This document shows, piece by piece, positions 1-9,600 of a stretch of DNA of 64,000 nt. The stretch covers positions 1,550,001 to 1,614,000 of the forward strand of contig NZ_FSRM01000002.1 in NCBI RefSeq assembly GCF_900141745.1. The letters are read 5' to 3'. A program made the translations under genes and the position numbers. This stretch comes from Paraburkholderia phenazinium. GTDB lineage: Bacteria > Pseudomonadota > Gammaproteobacteria > Burkholderiales > Burkholderiaceae. The notes under the pieces were generated by a model, which saw only the letters and a list, made by a program, of their open reading frames with translations, was not told the DNA's origin and did no database searches. Position 1 is the first letter of the stretch, and the number at the start of each line of letters is the position of its first letter.

Positions 1-349
1 ATTCGACCGCTGCATCGCTGCGCATCCGCTGCAGTAGTGCGATGGCTTGCAGCAGAGCGGCTTCATCCTTGGCGAGTTCGCTCGCGCAGCGGCAGCGTGT
101 ATCGAGCGGCCGGCACGACGGGTCGGTGAGCGCATGCATCAGCAGATTGAAACAGGTCATGCAGTCGGCGGACAGGCCGGCCTCGGATAGCACGGCACGC
201 CAGCTCTCATTCTTGCGCACGGAATCGCACTGCGGACGCATCCATGTCCGAAGTGCAGAGAGGAGCGTCTGCTCCGCGACGTCGGGATGCTGCGCGAGCG
301 ATTCGTCGAGCAGCGTGTACGGCTGCGCGGATGGACTATGAAAATACAT
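1..349 (-). CDS. Partial conserved hypothetical protein (N-terminal 116 residues)
   Basis: An open frame on the minus strand starts at 349 and runs uninterrupted off the left edge, so the C-terminus is missing. The start is supported by a strong ribosome-binding site (TTGGAGGTCCC directly before ATG). The visible part begins MYFHSPSAQPYTLLDESL, is soluble-looking, and has five cysteines: C40, the C65 of MTCF, C79, and the pair in a CRC motif (C86, C88). There is no signal peptide or membrane segment. The cysteines could bind metal, but I do not recognise the family and assign no function. It lies downstream of, and in the same direction as, the nitroreductase, with a hairpin between them, so it may be transcribed separately. 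The reading frame is well supported; identity is unknown. Confidence 0.7.
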   Translation of the reverse strand, partial: MYFHSPSAQPYTLLDESLAQHPDVAEQTLLSALRTWMRPQCDSVRKNESWRAVLSEAGLSADCMTCFNLLMHALTDPSCRPLDTRCRCASELAKDEAALLQAIALLQRMRSDAAVE

Positions 350-447
350 GGGACCTCCAACCGGAAATGGGAGACGCGCTGCGCCCAATGCTGCCTGCCG
401 CTGGCCGGGTTGGCGTACAGCGCTTCGCCTGGATCGTGTGTTGCGTA

Positions 448-473
448 GCGTTTGGGCCGTCGGGCCCAAGCGC
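448..473 (-). terminator. Hairpin after the nitroreductase gene
   Basis: TTGGGCC (452-458) pairs with GGCCCAA (463-469) around a GTCG tetraloop. A G-U-type mismatch and three more pairs (GCG/CGC) extend it to about 11 bp. It begins 12 bases past the nitroreductase stop on the minus strand. No T-run follows, so it may be an attenuating or processing hairpin rather than a strict intrinsic terminator. Confidence 0.4.
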
Positions 474-484
474 CGCGCATCCGC

Positions 485-1138
485 TCAATTGGCCGATGTT
501 CGTTGCGACGACGGACCGGTCCATTCGCGCACGAAAGCGGCGCGTGCAGGCCGTTTAGCGGGACGTTGATTCGCGGGCGGCGTGCCGACGAACAGGAAGC
601 CAAGCAGCCGTTCCGATGGCTCGAAGCCGAGTGCCGAATGCATCGCAGGCTCGTACGAGTCCGCGCCGGTGGCCCAGAACCCGCCGTAGCCGAGCACGTG
701 GATGGCGTTGAGCATATTCATCGTTGCCGCGCCGACAGCGAGTAACTGCTCGACCTCAGGCACCGTCGAACTCGGATCCACGGCGGCGCCTAGAGCGATG
801 ATCACCGGTGCGGCCTGCGCCTTCTGGGCGCGATGCGCATGCGCGGAGCGCGGCTCGCCCGGTGAACGTGCGCAGGCGATATCGACCAGCACCTCACCCA
901 ATGCGGCGCGCGCCGCACCGCGCACGACCACGAAGCGCCACGGCCGCAGATTGCCGTGATCCGGTGCGCGCAAAGCGGCGTCGAAAATTGACGCCAGTTC
1001 CTTGTCGCCGGGACCGGGACTCGTCAACGGCCAGTGCGACTGGCGCGACAGTAGCGCTTGCAATACGGTTTCCGCGCGATCTTGCGGGTCCGGGGCGGTT
1101 GTGACATCGAGAGGTTCAACGGCGAGAAGTGAGTCCAT
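485..1138 (-). CDS. Nitroreductase family protein (YdjA-like)
   Basis: This 217-residue protein resembles the small FMN-dependent nitroreductases of the YdjA type. Family features are visible: an R-A-P-D-H-G-N-L-R-P-W-R-F stretch near residue 58 (the FMN/dimer-interface motif seen as RAPDHxxxxPW in YdjA), a central region with V-G-A-A-T-M-N-M, and the C-terminal G-F-L-F-V-G-T-P. Such enzymes use NAD(P)H to reduce nitro compounds, quinones or flavin acceptors in the cytoplasm. The annotated ATG has no good ribosome-binding site, so the true start may lie slightly downstream. It is divergent from the siderophore operon, and a Fur-like box lies about 60 bases upstream of its start, so iron control is plausible. 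A role in reductive iron release is speculation; a general oxidoreductase is equally possible. Confidence 0.85.
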   Translation of the reverse strand: MDSLLAVEPLDVTTAPDPQDRAETVLQALLSRQSHWPLTSPGPGDKELASIFDAALRAPDHGNLRPWRFVVVRGAARAALGEVLVDIACARSPGEPRSAHAHRAQKAQAAPVIIALGAAVDPSSTVPEVEQLLAVGAATMNMLNAIHVLGYGGFWATGADSYEPAMHSALGFEPSERLLGFLFVGTPPANQRPAKRPARAAFVREWTGPSSQRTSAN

Positions 1139-1196
1139 GGGCGCAGAGAATTGACGTGTTCGATGGCGCCTATGATGACACAGTTTGACCTCAAAT

Positions 1197-1215
1197 GCAA
1201 ATGATTCTCATTTGA
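1197..1215. promoter_or_regulatory. Fur-like box 1
   Basis: GCAAATGATTCTCATTTGA is a near-palindrome matching the classical Fur 19-mer (GATAATGATAATCATTATC) at most core positions. Its 15-base core is identical to the box at 1373-1391. It is nearer the nitroreductase (start 1138) than mbtH, so it may regulate the leftward gene. The match was made by eye. Confidence 0.75.
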
Positions 1216-1331
1216 TAAATTGATCTCGGAGTTGCGCGATAACTGCCAGAAGTTCGCCTGCATGTGCCAATTGACGGGCTTGACCGCGGTTTCGCCAAGC
1301 TCCGGGCGCGTCTCAGCTCCGCCAAAATTGC

Positions 1332-1360
1332 TTGACAAAGGGTAGCGTGCCCTCTAATTT
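1332..1360 (+). promoter_or_regulatory. Sigma-70-type promoter of the siderophore operon
   Basis: TTGACA (1332-1337), a 17-base spacer, and TAATTT (1355-1360). The same hexamers and spacing recur before the grbD-like gene (27257-27285), including the flanking CTTGACAA. A Fur-like box begins 12 bases after the -10, where it would overlap the transcription start and block RNA polymerase when iron is plentiful. Confidence 0.7.
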
Positions 1361-1372
1361 ACGCCTCTAAAC

Positions 1373-1391
1373 AGAAATGATTCTCATTTGC
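1373..1391. promoter_or_regulatory. Fur-like box 2
   Basis: AGAAATGATTCTCATTTGC is palindromic around base 1382 and shares the core AAATGATTCTCATTT with box 1. It lies just downstream of the -10 element of the mbtH promoter, the usual place for Fur repression. Confidence 0.8.
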
Positions 1392-1542
1392 GAAGTTCGT
1401 TGGCGCTGCTCTCTTCCGATGAAGAGGATGCCGCGTTGACTGGATCATGGTGGCCGTGCCAGGCAGCATCAAACGCCGCATGGTCGACGTAAATGGGAAT
1501 GATACGTATTTAAGTACTCAACAATCTACACCGGAGCGTTCA

Positions 1543-1788
1543 ATGAGCTGGGGCGATGAAGACACGAACTTCCACGTAGTGGTCAACGACGAAGAGCAGT
1601 ACTCGATCTGGCCGGACTACAAGGCGATTCCGGCAGGGTGGCGTCAGGCCGGCAAGTCGGGCAAGCGGGCGGAATGCCTTGCATGGGTCGACGAGGTCTG
1701 GACCGATATGCGACCGCTCAGCCTCCGTAAGGCGATGGCGGAGGATGCGGCGAAAGAGACCGCGGCGCGCGCGGGTTCGGCGACCTGA
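1543..1788 (+). CDS. MbtH-family NRPS accessory protein
   Basis: An 81-residue protein carrying the full MbtH signature: [10 protein letters not shown], then P-A-G-W, then C-L-A-W-V and [10 protein letters not shown]. MbtH proteins bind adenylation domains of nonribosomal peptide synthetases and are often needed for their solubility and activity. The start at 1543 is chosen over the in-frame ATG at 1447 because it has GGAG seven bases upstream and gives the usual family length. It is the first gene of the plus-strand siderophore locus, downstream of a Fur-controlled promoter. The thioesterase gene starts three bases after its stop, so the two are translationally coupled. It probably serves all four NRPS proteins here, since no second copy is present. 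Confidence 0.95.
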   Translation: MSWGDEDTNFHVVVNDEEQYSIWPDYKAIPAGWRQAGKSGKRAECLAWVDEVWTDMRPLSLRKAMAEDAAKETAARAGSAT

Positions 1789-1791
1789 CCG

Positions 1792-2625
1792 ATGAGTGGA
1801 TTCGTCGCGGTGCCTGCAGCGCTGCCGCCCGTGCGCCTCGTTTGTCTTGCGCATGCGGGCGGAAGCGCGATGCTGTACCGCCGCTGGGCGCAGCGTCTGC
1901 CACACGGCGTGCAGGTGATGCCTCTGGAGTTGCCGGGGCACGGTTCACGTTGCAGGCTGCGAGCCCATACCGAGTGGCCGGCGCTGATCGACATGCTGAT
2001 AGTCGACCTCGCCGAACAGTTCGATGACGACGTGCCGTTCGCGGTGTTCGGTCACAGCATGGGCGCGCTCGTCGGCTTCGAACTGATCCACGCGCTCCGT
2101 GCGCGTCATGGGCTCGAGCCGATCTGGTTTGGCGCTTCGGCGTCGGTCGCACCGTCGCGCCGCAACCGGGAGACGCATTGGCTCAATTGCACACATGAGG
2201 CGATGGTCGCGAGGTTGCGCGAGCTCGGCGGCACACCTGCTGCATTGCTCGACGATCGGGACTTTATCGATTTCGTGCTGCCGGTGCTACGGGCTGACTT
2301 TCATCTGTGTGGCACTTATGCGCCGCTTGCAACGGCTGAGGAGAGCACCGTGCGCGAGCCGCTTGTTTGTCCAGTCGGCGTTTTCACAGGCTGTGACGAT
2401 CGCGCCACTGCGTGCGCTGAAGACGTCGCGGCCTGGCGTGACGAAACTCGCGGGACGTGCACGCTGCATCGTTTCGACGGCGGTCATTTCTATCTCGACG
2501 GCACGCCCGATTCCGTGATGGCGTGCGTCGCCACGTCTCTCGCGGATGCACTTGCGCGGCCGGCCGCACCTAAGCCGGCCGCACCTAAGCCGGTCGCGAT
2601 GAAAGGCGAAGCATGGACACACTGA
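1792..2625 (+). CDS. Type II thioesterase of the NRPS system
   Basis: A 277-residue alpha/beta hydrolase of the GrsT/RifR type. N-terminal L-A-H-A-G-G-S-A gives the oxyanion-hole region, G-H-S-M-G carries the nucleophile (Ser89), and a C-terminal G-G-H-F-Y-L gives the catalytic His. Stand-alone thioesterases of this kind free stalled or wrongly primed carrier proteins of NRPS lines. It follows mbtH by three bases and overlaps the hydroxylase gene by 13 bases, so it belongs to the same operon. The last 25 residues are a low-complexity tail (repeated P-A-A-P-K) encoded by a short tandem repeat and not part of the fold. The final product-releasing thioesterase is a separate domain on the NRPS at 14967-20726. 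Confidence 0.93.
   Translation: MSGFVAVPAALPPVRLVCLAHAGGSAMLYRRWAQRLPHGVQVMPLELPGHGSRCRLRAHTEWPALIDMLIVDLAEQFDDDVPFAVFGHSMGALVGFELIHALRARHGLEPIWFGASASVAPSRRNRETHWLNCTHEAMVARLRELGGTPAALLDDRDFIDFVLPVLRADFHLCGTYAPLATAEESTVREPLVCPVGVFTGCDDRATACAEDVAAWRDETRGTCTLHRFDGGHFYLDGTPDSVMACVATSLADALARPAAPKPAAPKPVAMKGEAWTH
2560..2589 (+). repeat. 15-bp tandem repeat in the thioesterase tail
   Basis: CCGGCCGCACCTAAG occurs twice head to tail (2560-2574, 2575-2589), followed by a degenerate third start (CCGGTCGCG). It is in frame and encodes a Pro-Ala-Ala-Pro-Lys repeat, so copy-number changes would lengthen or shorten the tail without a frameshift. Confidence 0.85.
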
Positions 2626-3587
2626 TCAGCGGTATCGACGCGGCGCTCAATGAACAGGTGATCGAGCGAAACGGCACCCGCGTGCTGGCGTTGAGCCCAA
2701 ATGACGCAACAAATATCGAGGCACTTCTGCCGCAGTTGCAGACTCTAGTAGCGCGTGCAAGGCCAATCTACGGCGGCGTGCTGCTGCGCGGTTTCGACGC
2801 GCTCGGTGCGTCGGGTTTCGACCGTCTCGTCACAAGCTTTGGCCAACCGACCTTGACCTACGAATTCGGCTCGACGCCTCGCAGCAAAATCGAAAAAGGC
2901 GTCTACTCCTCGACCGAGTATCCGGCCGATCAATGGATCGATCAACATAACGAGCAGTCCTACACGCTCAGCTGGCCGGCGTCGATCTGGTTCTACTGCG
3001 ACATCGCCGCGGAGCAGGGTGGCGCGACACCGATCGCCGACAGCCGCCGCGTCTACGAACGGCTCGACCCTGCGCTGCGCCGACGGTTCGCCGACAAGCA
3101 GGTGATGTACGTGCGTAACTACGGCAACGGTCTCGATCTGCCGTGGCAGCAGGTGTTCGGCACGGAAGAGCGAGACGAGGTCGAGCAGTACTGCCGCGCC
3201 AACCGGATCGACTACGAATGGCTCGACGATGGCGAGGCGCTGCGCACGCGCCAGGTTTGCCAGTCGGAGCTGCGTCATCCTGTGACGGGCGAGACCGTGT
3301 GGTTCAACCAGGCGCACCTGTTTCATATTTCGAATCTGCCGCTCGCGGTACAGGAAGCGTTGCTCGAAGTCGTCGATGACGACCGCCTGCCGCGTAACAC
3401 CTTCTTCGGTGACGGCACGCCGATCGACGCTGCGATGCTCGACGAAATCCGCGCGGTGTACCGCGACACCATGCTCTCGTTCGACTGGCAAGCCGCCGAC
3501 ACGCTGATCCTCGACAACCTTCTGATGTCGCATGGCCGCGCGCCGTTCGCCGGCAAGCGCCGCGTGCTGGTTGCGATGACCGCCTAA
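2613..3587 (+). CDS. SyrP/TauD-type Fe(II)/2-oxoglutarate hydroxylase, probable aspartate beta-hydroxylase
   Basis: A 324-residue TauD-superfamily dioxygenase. The iron-binding triad is visible as H112-x-E114 (in D-Q-H-N-E-Q) and H307 (in M-S-H-G-R), with the 2-oxoglutarate-binding Arg nearby in G-K-R-R-V-L-V. Stand-alone members in NRPS loci (SyrP; siderophore beta-hydroxyaspartate enzymes) hydroxylate the beta-carbon of carrier-bound Asp. This fits the Asp-type adenylation pocket (D-L-T-K-I-G-H-I-G) in the first module of the NRPS at 30089. Beta-hydroxy-Asp is a bidentate Fe(III) ligand in gramibactin-type siderophores. The gene overlaps the thioesterase by 13 bases and precedes the first NRPS gene by 71 bases. 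The family is certain; Asp as substrate is inferred from context. Confidence 0.9.
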   Translation: MDTLISGIDAALNEQVIERNGTRVLALSPNDATNIEALLPQLQTLVARARPIYGGVLLRGFDALGASGFDRLVTSFGQPTLTYEFGSTPRSKIEKGVYSSTEYPADQWIDQHNEQSYTLSWPASIWFYCDIAAEQGGATPIADSRRVYERLDPALRRRFADKQVMYVRNYGNGLDLPWQQVFGTEERDEVEQYCRANRIDYEWLDDGEALRTRQVCQSELRHPVTGETVWFNQAHLFHISNLPLAVQEALLEVVDDDRLPRNTFFGDGTPIDAAMLDEIRAVYRDTMLSFDWQAADTLILDNLLMSHGRAPFAGKRRVLVAMTA

Positions 3588-3658
3588 ACGATCTGATCTT
3601 CGGCCGCAGCGCGCCTGGCTCCGCTGGTCGCCGAACCCCTCTCGAATCAAGACCATCC

Positions 3659-6600
3659 ATGAGTGAAACTGCGAGCGAAGTGTCGAAGGAACTGCTGTCG
3701 ATTTCGACGGCCTATGTCGCGTTATCGCCCGAGAAACGTGCAGCATTCCGCGCCCGTGTAAAACAGCGCGGCATCGATCCATCGCGCTTGCCGATCGTCC
3801 CGTTCCCCGGCAGCGAACGACGCTTTGCGTTATCGAATGCTCAGGAGCGCTTATGGTTCCTCTGGCGCCTCGATCCGGCGAGCGCCGCGTACAACGTGAC
3901 CGGCGCGGTGCGCTTGCGCGGCAGCCTTGATGTACGGGCGCTGCGCGCGGCGCTCGATCAGGTCGTCGATGCGCATGAGAGCTTGCGGCAGCGTTTCAAC
4001 GAGGTCGACGGCGTGCCGTTCCAGATCGCCGGATCGACACAGTATGGCTGGGATGAATTCGAACTCGACGGTGCTCGCGATACGGACGCGGCACTCGAAG
4101 CGCTGCTGGCTAGCCGGTCCGCGCTGCCCTTCGATCTCGAACGCGGGCCGCTGCTGCGCGTGGCGCTGATCCGGCGAGCAGCGGACGATCATCTGCTGCA
4201 CATCTCTGTGCATCACATCGTCGCAGATGGCTTGTCGATTGAGGTGTTCGTGGCCGAGTTTGCGGCGGCTTACCGTGCCTGCGTTGCGGCTCCCTGCGCG
4301 ATGGCGGTGGGCGCGCCTGACGCGGCACGTGCGTCTGTGCTCGCGCCGCAGATCCAGTATGGCGACTACGCGCAATGGCAGCGCGAATGGTTCGACGAGT
4401 CCGCGTTGGAACGACAACTCGACTACTGGCGCAACCGTCTCGGCACGGAGCATCCGGTTCTGGAACTACCGCACGTGCGTTCACGCTCTGGTTTGCGCAG
4501 CGGCGCCGGAGCAAGCGTGGTGCGGTTGCTGCCAGCCACGTTGCGCACGGCACTTGCGCAGCTTGGAGAGGCTCACGACGCTACCTTATTCATGGTGCTA
4601 CTCGCGGCCTTCGACCTGTTGCTCGCCCGTTATAGCGGCCAACGCGACATCCGCGTCGGCGTGCCGGTCGCCGGCCGCGACCGGCATGAAGTGGTGCGCG
4701 CAATCGGCTTTTTCGTCAACACGCTGGTGGTGCGCACCGAATTCGCGGGCCTTACGACCTTCGTGGATCTGCTGGCTCAGGTGCGTGAACGCGTGCTCGA
4801 AGCACACGACTGCGCCGACCTGCCGTTCACGAAGGTGGTGGACGCCCTGCAGCCGCAACGCAGCCTGGGGCACACGCCGCTTTTCCAGGCGATGTTCAAC
4901 TATCTCGGCGCGGATCGCGATATGCCGCGTCTGCCTGGCCTCGAAGTGTCCAATCATGAAGTCGGCACGCAGACCGCGCGTTTCGATCTGGTGCTCGCTG
5001 CGCGTGACCGTACGAACGGCCTCGAAGTTGCCCTGACCTACGCCGAAGATCTGTTCGATGCTTCGGTAATCGAACAGATGCTCGATCACTACGTTGTGCT
5101 GCTGGAGCAGATCGCACGCAACGCCGCCGCGCCGCTTGCCAGCTTCGAACTGGTGCGAGAAATTCCGGCCATACCTGCGCAAAAGGCTTTCGAGTCAGTG
5201 CCGGCGCGCTTTGTGGCGAGCGCTGCACGGCAGCCGCAGGCCCTTGCCGTGCATTGCGAAGGGGAGCGCGTGACTTATGGTGCGCTCGATGCATGGGCCG
5301 GGCGGATTGCAATGCGTCTTGTCGCGGCTGGTGTACGCGCTGACGAGCGGGTCGGCATCTGCATGACTCGTTCCATCGGTATGGTGGCGTCGCTGCTCGG
5401 GACGCTCAGATCGCCGGGTGCATTCGTGCCGCTTGATCCCACGTATCCGGCAGAGCGTCTCGCACTGATGATGGACGATGCGGGCGTGCGCGTGCTGTTG
5501 AGCGATCGTGCGACGCGGGAGCAATGCGGTGAGTTGTTCGCCGGCCGTACGGTGATTGACGTTGACGCGCTCGATGATGATTCGTGTGAAGCGGCAGATG
5601 CAATCTCCAACGAAGCCGTAAGCGCAAGGGCAACCGCAGCCGCAGCGCCTGTGTACGCGCCGCATCGTGAGCAACTCGCTTATGTGATCTACACCTCGGG
5701 GTCGACCGGACGGCCCAAGGGCGTCGCGATCACGCATGCAGCGTTTGCCTCCCACCTCGACGACTTCATCGCTGCTCATCAGATCACTGCAAACGACACC
5801 GTCCTGCAGTCCTCAACGATCAACTTCGACGTCGCGTTGCACGAACTTCTGCCGGCGCTGTTGCGCGGCGGAAAGGTCGAAATGCGCGGCCCGGAGCCGT
5901 GGGACATTGAAACGACGAGCCGGCATCTGATCGATGCACGCGTGACCTTTTCGCGCCTGCCTACGGCCTATTGGCAACAGTGGCTGCGCACGCCGCCGCC
6001 GGCGGAGGCCCTCGCGGCGCTGCGGCAGATCACAGTCGGCGGTGAAGGCTTGCCGGGCGACGCGCTTGCGCAATGGCGCAATGGACCGCTCGGCCATATT
6101 GGCCTTGCGAATCTATATGGCCCGACGGAAACGACGGTGGCCTGCATGTATCGCGCAACCACCGCCGACGACGCCTCGCAACCGATCGTCTCCATCGGCA
6201 AGCCCTACGCGTCGCGCACCGCCCGCGTGCTCGATAGCGATGGCAACGAAGCACCGGTCGGTGCGTTGGGCGAACTCTGCATTGGCGGTCACACGCTCGC
6301 GCGCGGCTATCTGGACCGGCCATCGCTGACAGCCGACCGCTTCGTCCCCGATCCATCGCATCCAGGTGCGCGTCTGTATCGCACTGGCGATCTGTGTCGC
6401 CGCCGCGCCGACGGCGCGATCGACTTCCTCGGCCGTCTTGATCAACAGGTCAAGCTGCGTGGCCTGCGCATTGAACCGGGGGAAATCGAGGCGGCGCTGC
6501 GTCGTCAATCGGGCGTCGCTGATGCAGTGGTCGTCCTCGCAAAGGACCTGGGTGCGCCGCGCCTCGTTGCTTACGTGGTCGCGAAACACGGCGAGTCCGT

Positions 6601-9600
6601 ACAGAGCGCCGCGTTGCAGCACGCACTCGCGCAGCAGTTGCCGGCCCACATGGTGCCCTCGGCGATTGCACTGCTCGAGGCGTTGCCGCTGATGCGCAAC
6701 GGCAAGGTCGATCGCGCGGCGCTGCCGGCAATTGGTGCAGAGGAAAACGAACAACAGATCGCGCCGCGCAACGATGCCGAGCGCCTGTTGCTGACGCTTT
6801 GGGAGGCCGTGTTGGGACGCGATGGCCTGAGTGTCGAGGACGATTTCTTCGCCGCTGGCGGTGACTCCATTCTGAGTCTGCAACTGATTGCCCGGGCTCG
6901 CGCGCAGGGCTGGCTGTTGACGCCGCGTCAGGTATTCGAGCATCCCACCATCGCGCGTCTTGCGATGGTGATGCGTCCACTCGAAGATGTTGGTGGTGAA
7001 GCGCCGGTTGAGATACGCGACGCGTTGCCGCTGACGCCGGTACAGACATGGTTTTTCAGCCGCTATCCGGACGGCGAACCGCATTGGAATCAGTCAGTTC
7101 TGCTGGAGGTGCGCGGCGAACTGGAGGCGGACGCGCTGGAGCGTGCGCTTAGCGCCGTGGTGGCGCGTCACGATGCGCTGCGTCTACGTTTCGAGCGGCA
7201 TCCGGACGGCTGGAGCCAGCGGGTGCTGGCCGATGCGCCACCGGAGCTGCTGAGCGTCAATGATCTGCGTGACGCGTCCCACACGCCGGGAGCTTGGCAA
7301 GCGGCATTGGCCACGCAAGGTCAGATTGCGCAACAGAGCCTCGATCCGCAGGCTGGGCGTCTTTTGAAAGCGGTGTACTTCAAGGTGCCCACGACGGCGA
7401 AGGACGCGGCGCGAACCACGGCATCAGGTCGTTTGCTGCTGGTCATTCACCACCTCATCGTCGACGGGGTGTCGTGGCGCATCCTGTTAGCCGATCTTCA
7501 GGAGGCCTATGCGGCGACACTCGCGCGCGAGCTGCCGGTGCTCGGTCCGAGTACGCCATGGAGTGTCTGGTCGGACGCCCAGCGCAAAGCAGTTGGCGAT
7601 AGCCGGGTGACCGCTGCATTGCAAGCATGGCAAAAAGTTTTGGCCAACGCCACGCCGGGGCTGCCAGCACCCCGTGGCACATCCGCGTCAAGTCGTCAGA
7701 TCGATTGGCGCCTTGACGCCAATGCGACCGCAGCGTTGCGCCATGCCGCACCGCGCGCTTACCGGCTTGGCATCGACGAACTGTTGTTGACTGCGCTCAC
7801 TCGCACGCTGGCTCACGCGTTGGGTAGCAGCGGCGTGCTGCTCGCGCTGGAGGGTCATGGCCGCGAATCGCAGATTGTATTGGGCACAAGCGAGCGCGGT
7901 GTAGCAAGCACGGACCTGAGCCGTACAGTCGGCTGGTTCACGACGCGCTATCCGGTCTGGTTGTCCGCGCAACCCGAAGCGGACAACCAGACCGCGCTCA
8001 TCTCCACCAAGGAACAACTACGTTCGCTGCCGGACGATGGCGTTTCTTGGGGCTGGCTGCACGCCTATGGAACGGCAGCCGTACATGATGCCCTCGCCGG
8101 TTTGCCCACGCCGCGCATCAGTTTCAACTACCTGGGCCAGTTCGACCAAAGTCTCGGCGCCGATGGCCCGTTCGGTTTTGCGAGCGAAGCAGCGGGCAAC
8201 CCGCAACCTGACGACGAGCCGCTCGGCTACGCGCTCGATCTGAACGGGATGATTGTCGGCGACTGCCTGTCGTTTAGCTGGCGCTACGATCCAGAGGTGC
8301 TCGCGCAAGCGGACGTCGAAGCATTGTTGGCCACGTTCGATAGCGAAGTCGCGAACCTTGTTGCACATTGCGCCACGGCGACGCCGCGTGTGAGCGCTTC
8401 GGACGTCCCGCTCGCAGCGCTCACGCAGAGTGAACTCGACGCGTTCGGCTTGCCGCTTGCGACGATCGAAGACCTCTATCCCGCCACGCCGCTACAGCAG
8501 GGCCTGATTTTCCACAGTCTGATGGAGCCGGGGGCGTATCTGAACCGTAAGCGCATGACGTTGCGCGGCGCGCTCGACGTCGACGCAATGCGTTCTGCGT
8601 GGCGCACGGTTGTCGCGCGTCACGCGGTCTTGCGTACGCGTTTCGTGCGCGCCCACGGTGGCGCGATGCTGCAGGCCGTGTATGCCGAGGTACCGGAACC
8701 ATTTGTCGTGCACGATTGGAGCGACCGCGACGACTACGAAGAAGCGTTTGCGCGCTGGTTCGAGTTCGAAGCGCCGCATCTGATCGATCTCGACGCGGCG
8801 CCCTTGATGCATGTCGCGCTGATCAAACGGCCCGACGGTGCGCACGATCTGGCATGGATCAATCACCACGCGCTCTCCGACGGCTGGAGCAGTGCACAGT
8901 TGCTTGGCGAACTGAGTCGCGTCTACCACGCTGCCAGCCGCGGTGAAGCGCCGCTACTCGATCCCGTCGTACCGTATCGTTCGTACCTCGAATGGCTGCG
9001 CGAGCAACCGGACGCAAGCACGTGGTGGCGCACCCGACTGGCACGCGTCGACCGTCCCGCGCTGCTGCTCGATAGTGTGCCGTCGCTGCCGGCGACGCGT
9101 ACGTCACGCGGCGTGCACGCACGCGCCGCATTCGGCCATCGTGCACAGACGCTCGACGTCGCACTCGGCGCTGCGCTCGCGCAGGCTGCGAAAAGTTACG
9201 GCGTGACGCTCAATACGCTGATTCAGGGCGCCTGGGCGTTAGTACTGGCGCGTTTCGGCAATCGCCGTCAGGTCGGCTTCGGCGTGACGGTGGCGGGGCG
9301 TCCCGCGGACCTTCCGGGATCAGCTTCCATCCAGGGACTGTTTATCAATAGCCTGCCGCTGTGGGTCGATGTGCCGGCGCAGCAGTCCGTCGCCGAGTGG
9401 TTACACGAACTGCAGACTTACAACGTCGAGTTGCGCCAGGCCGGTCATGCACCGCTTTCGTCGATCCAGCAATGGGCGGGACCGAGCTTCGGCACCCTCT
9501 TCGACTCGCTGCTGGTGTTCGAAAACTTCCCGGTCGATCCTGCGTTGAACGATGGTTCGCTGGGTTTGAGCGTCGCGTCTTCCGAGTCGTTCGAGCGCAC

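Larger units (their letters stand above)
1139..1542. other. Divergent control region, nitroreductase / siderophore operon
   Basis: This 404-base non-coding stretch separates the minus-strand nitroreductase from mbtH. It holds two Fur-like boxes with the same 15-base core, a TTGACA-17-TAATTT promoter firing rightward, and the mbtH ribosome-binding site (GGAG at 1533-1536). An in-frame ATG at 1447 is in this region, but the MbtH family start and the ribosome-binding site favour 1543. I see no small gene here. Confidence 0.7.

Noticed and set aside
2745..3782. A 345-codon minus-strand frame opposite the hydroxylase gene
   Set aside because: The plus-strand product has a full TauD active site; the antisense product is low-complexity Arg/Val-rich with no family features.
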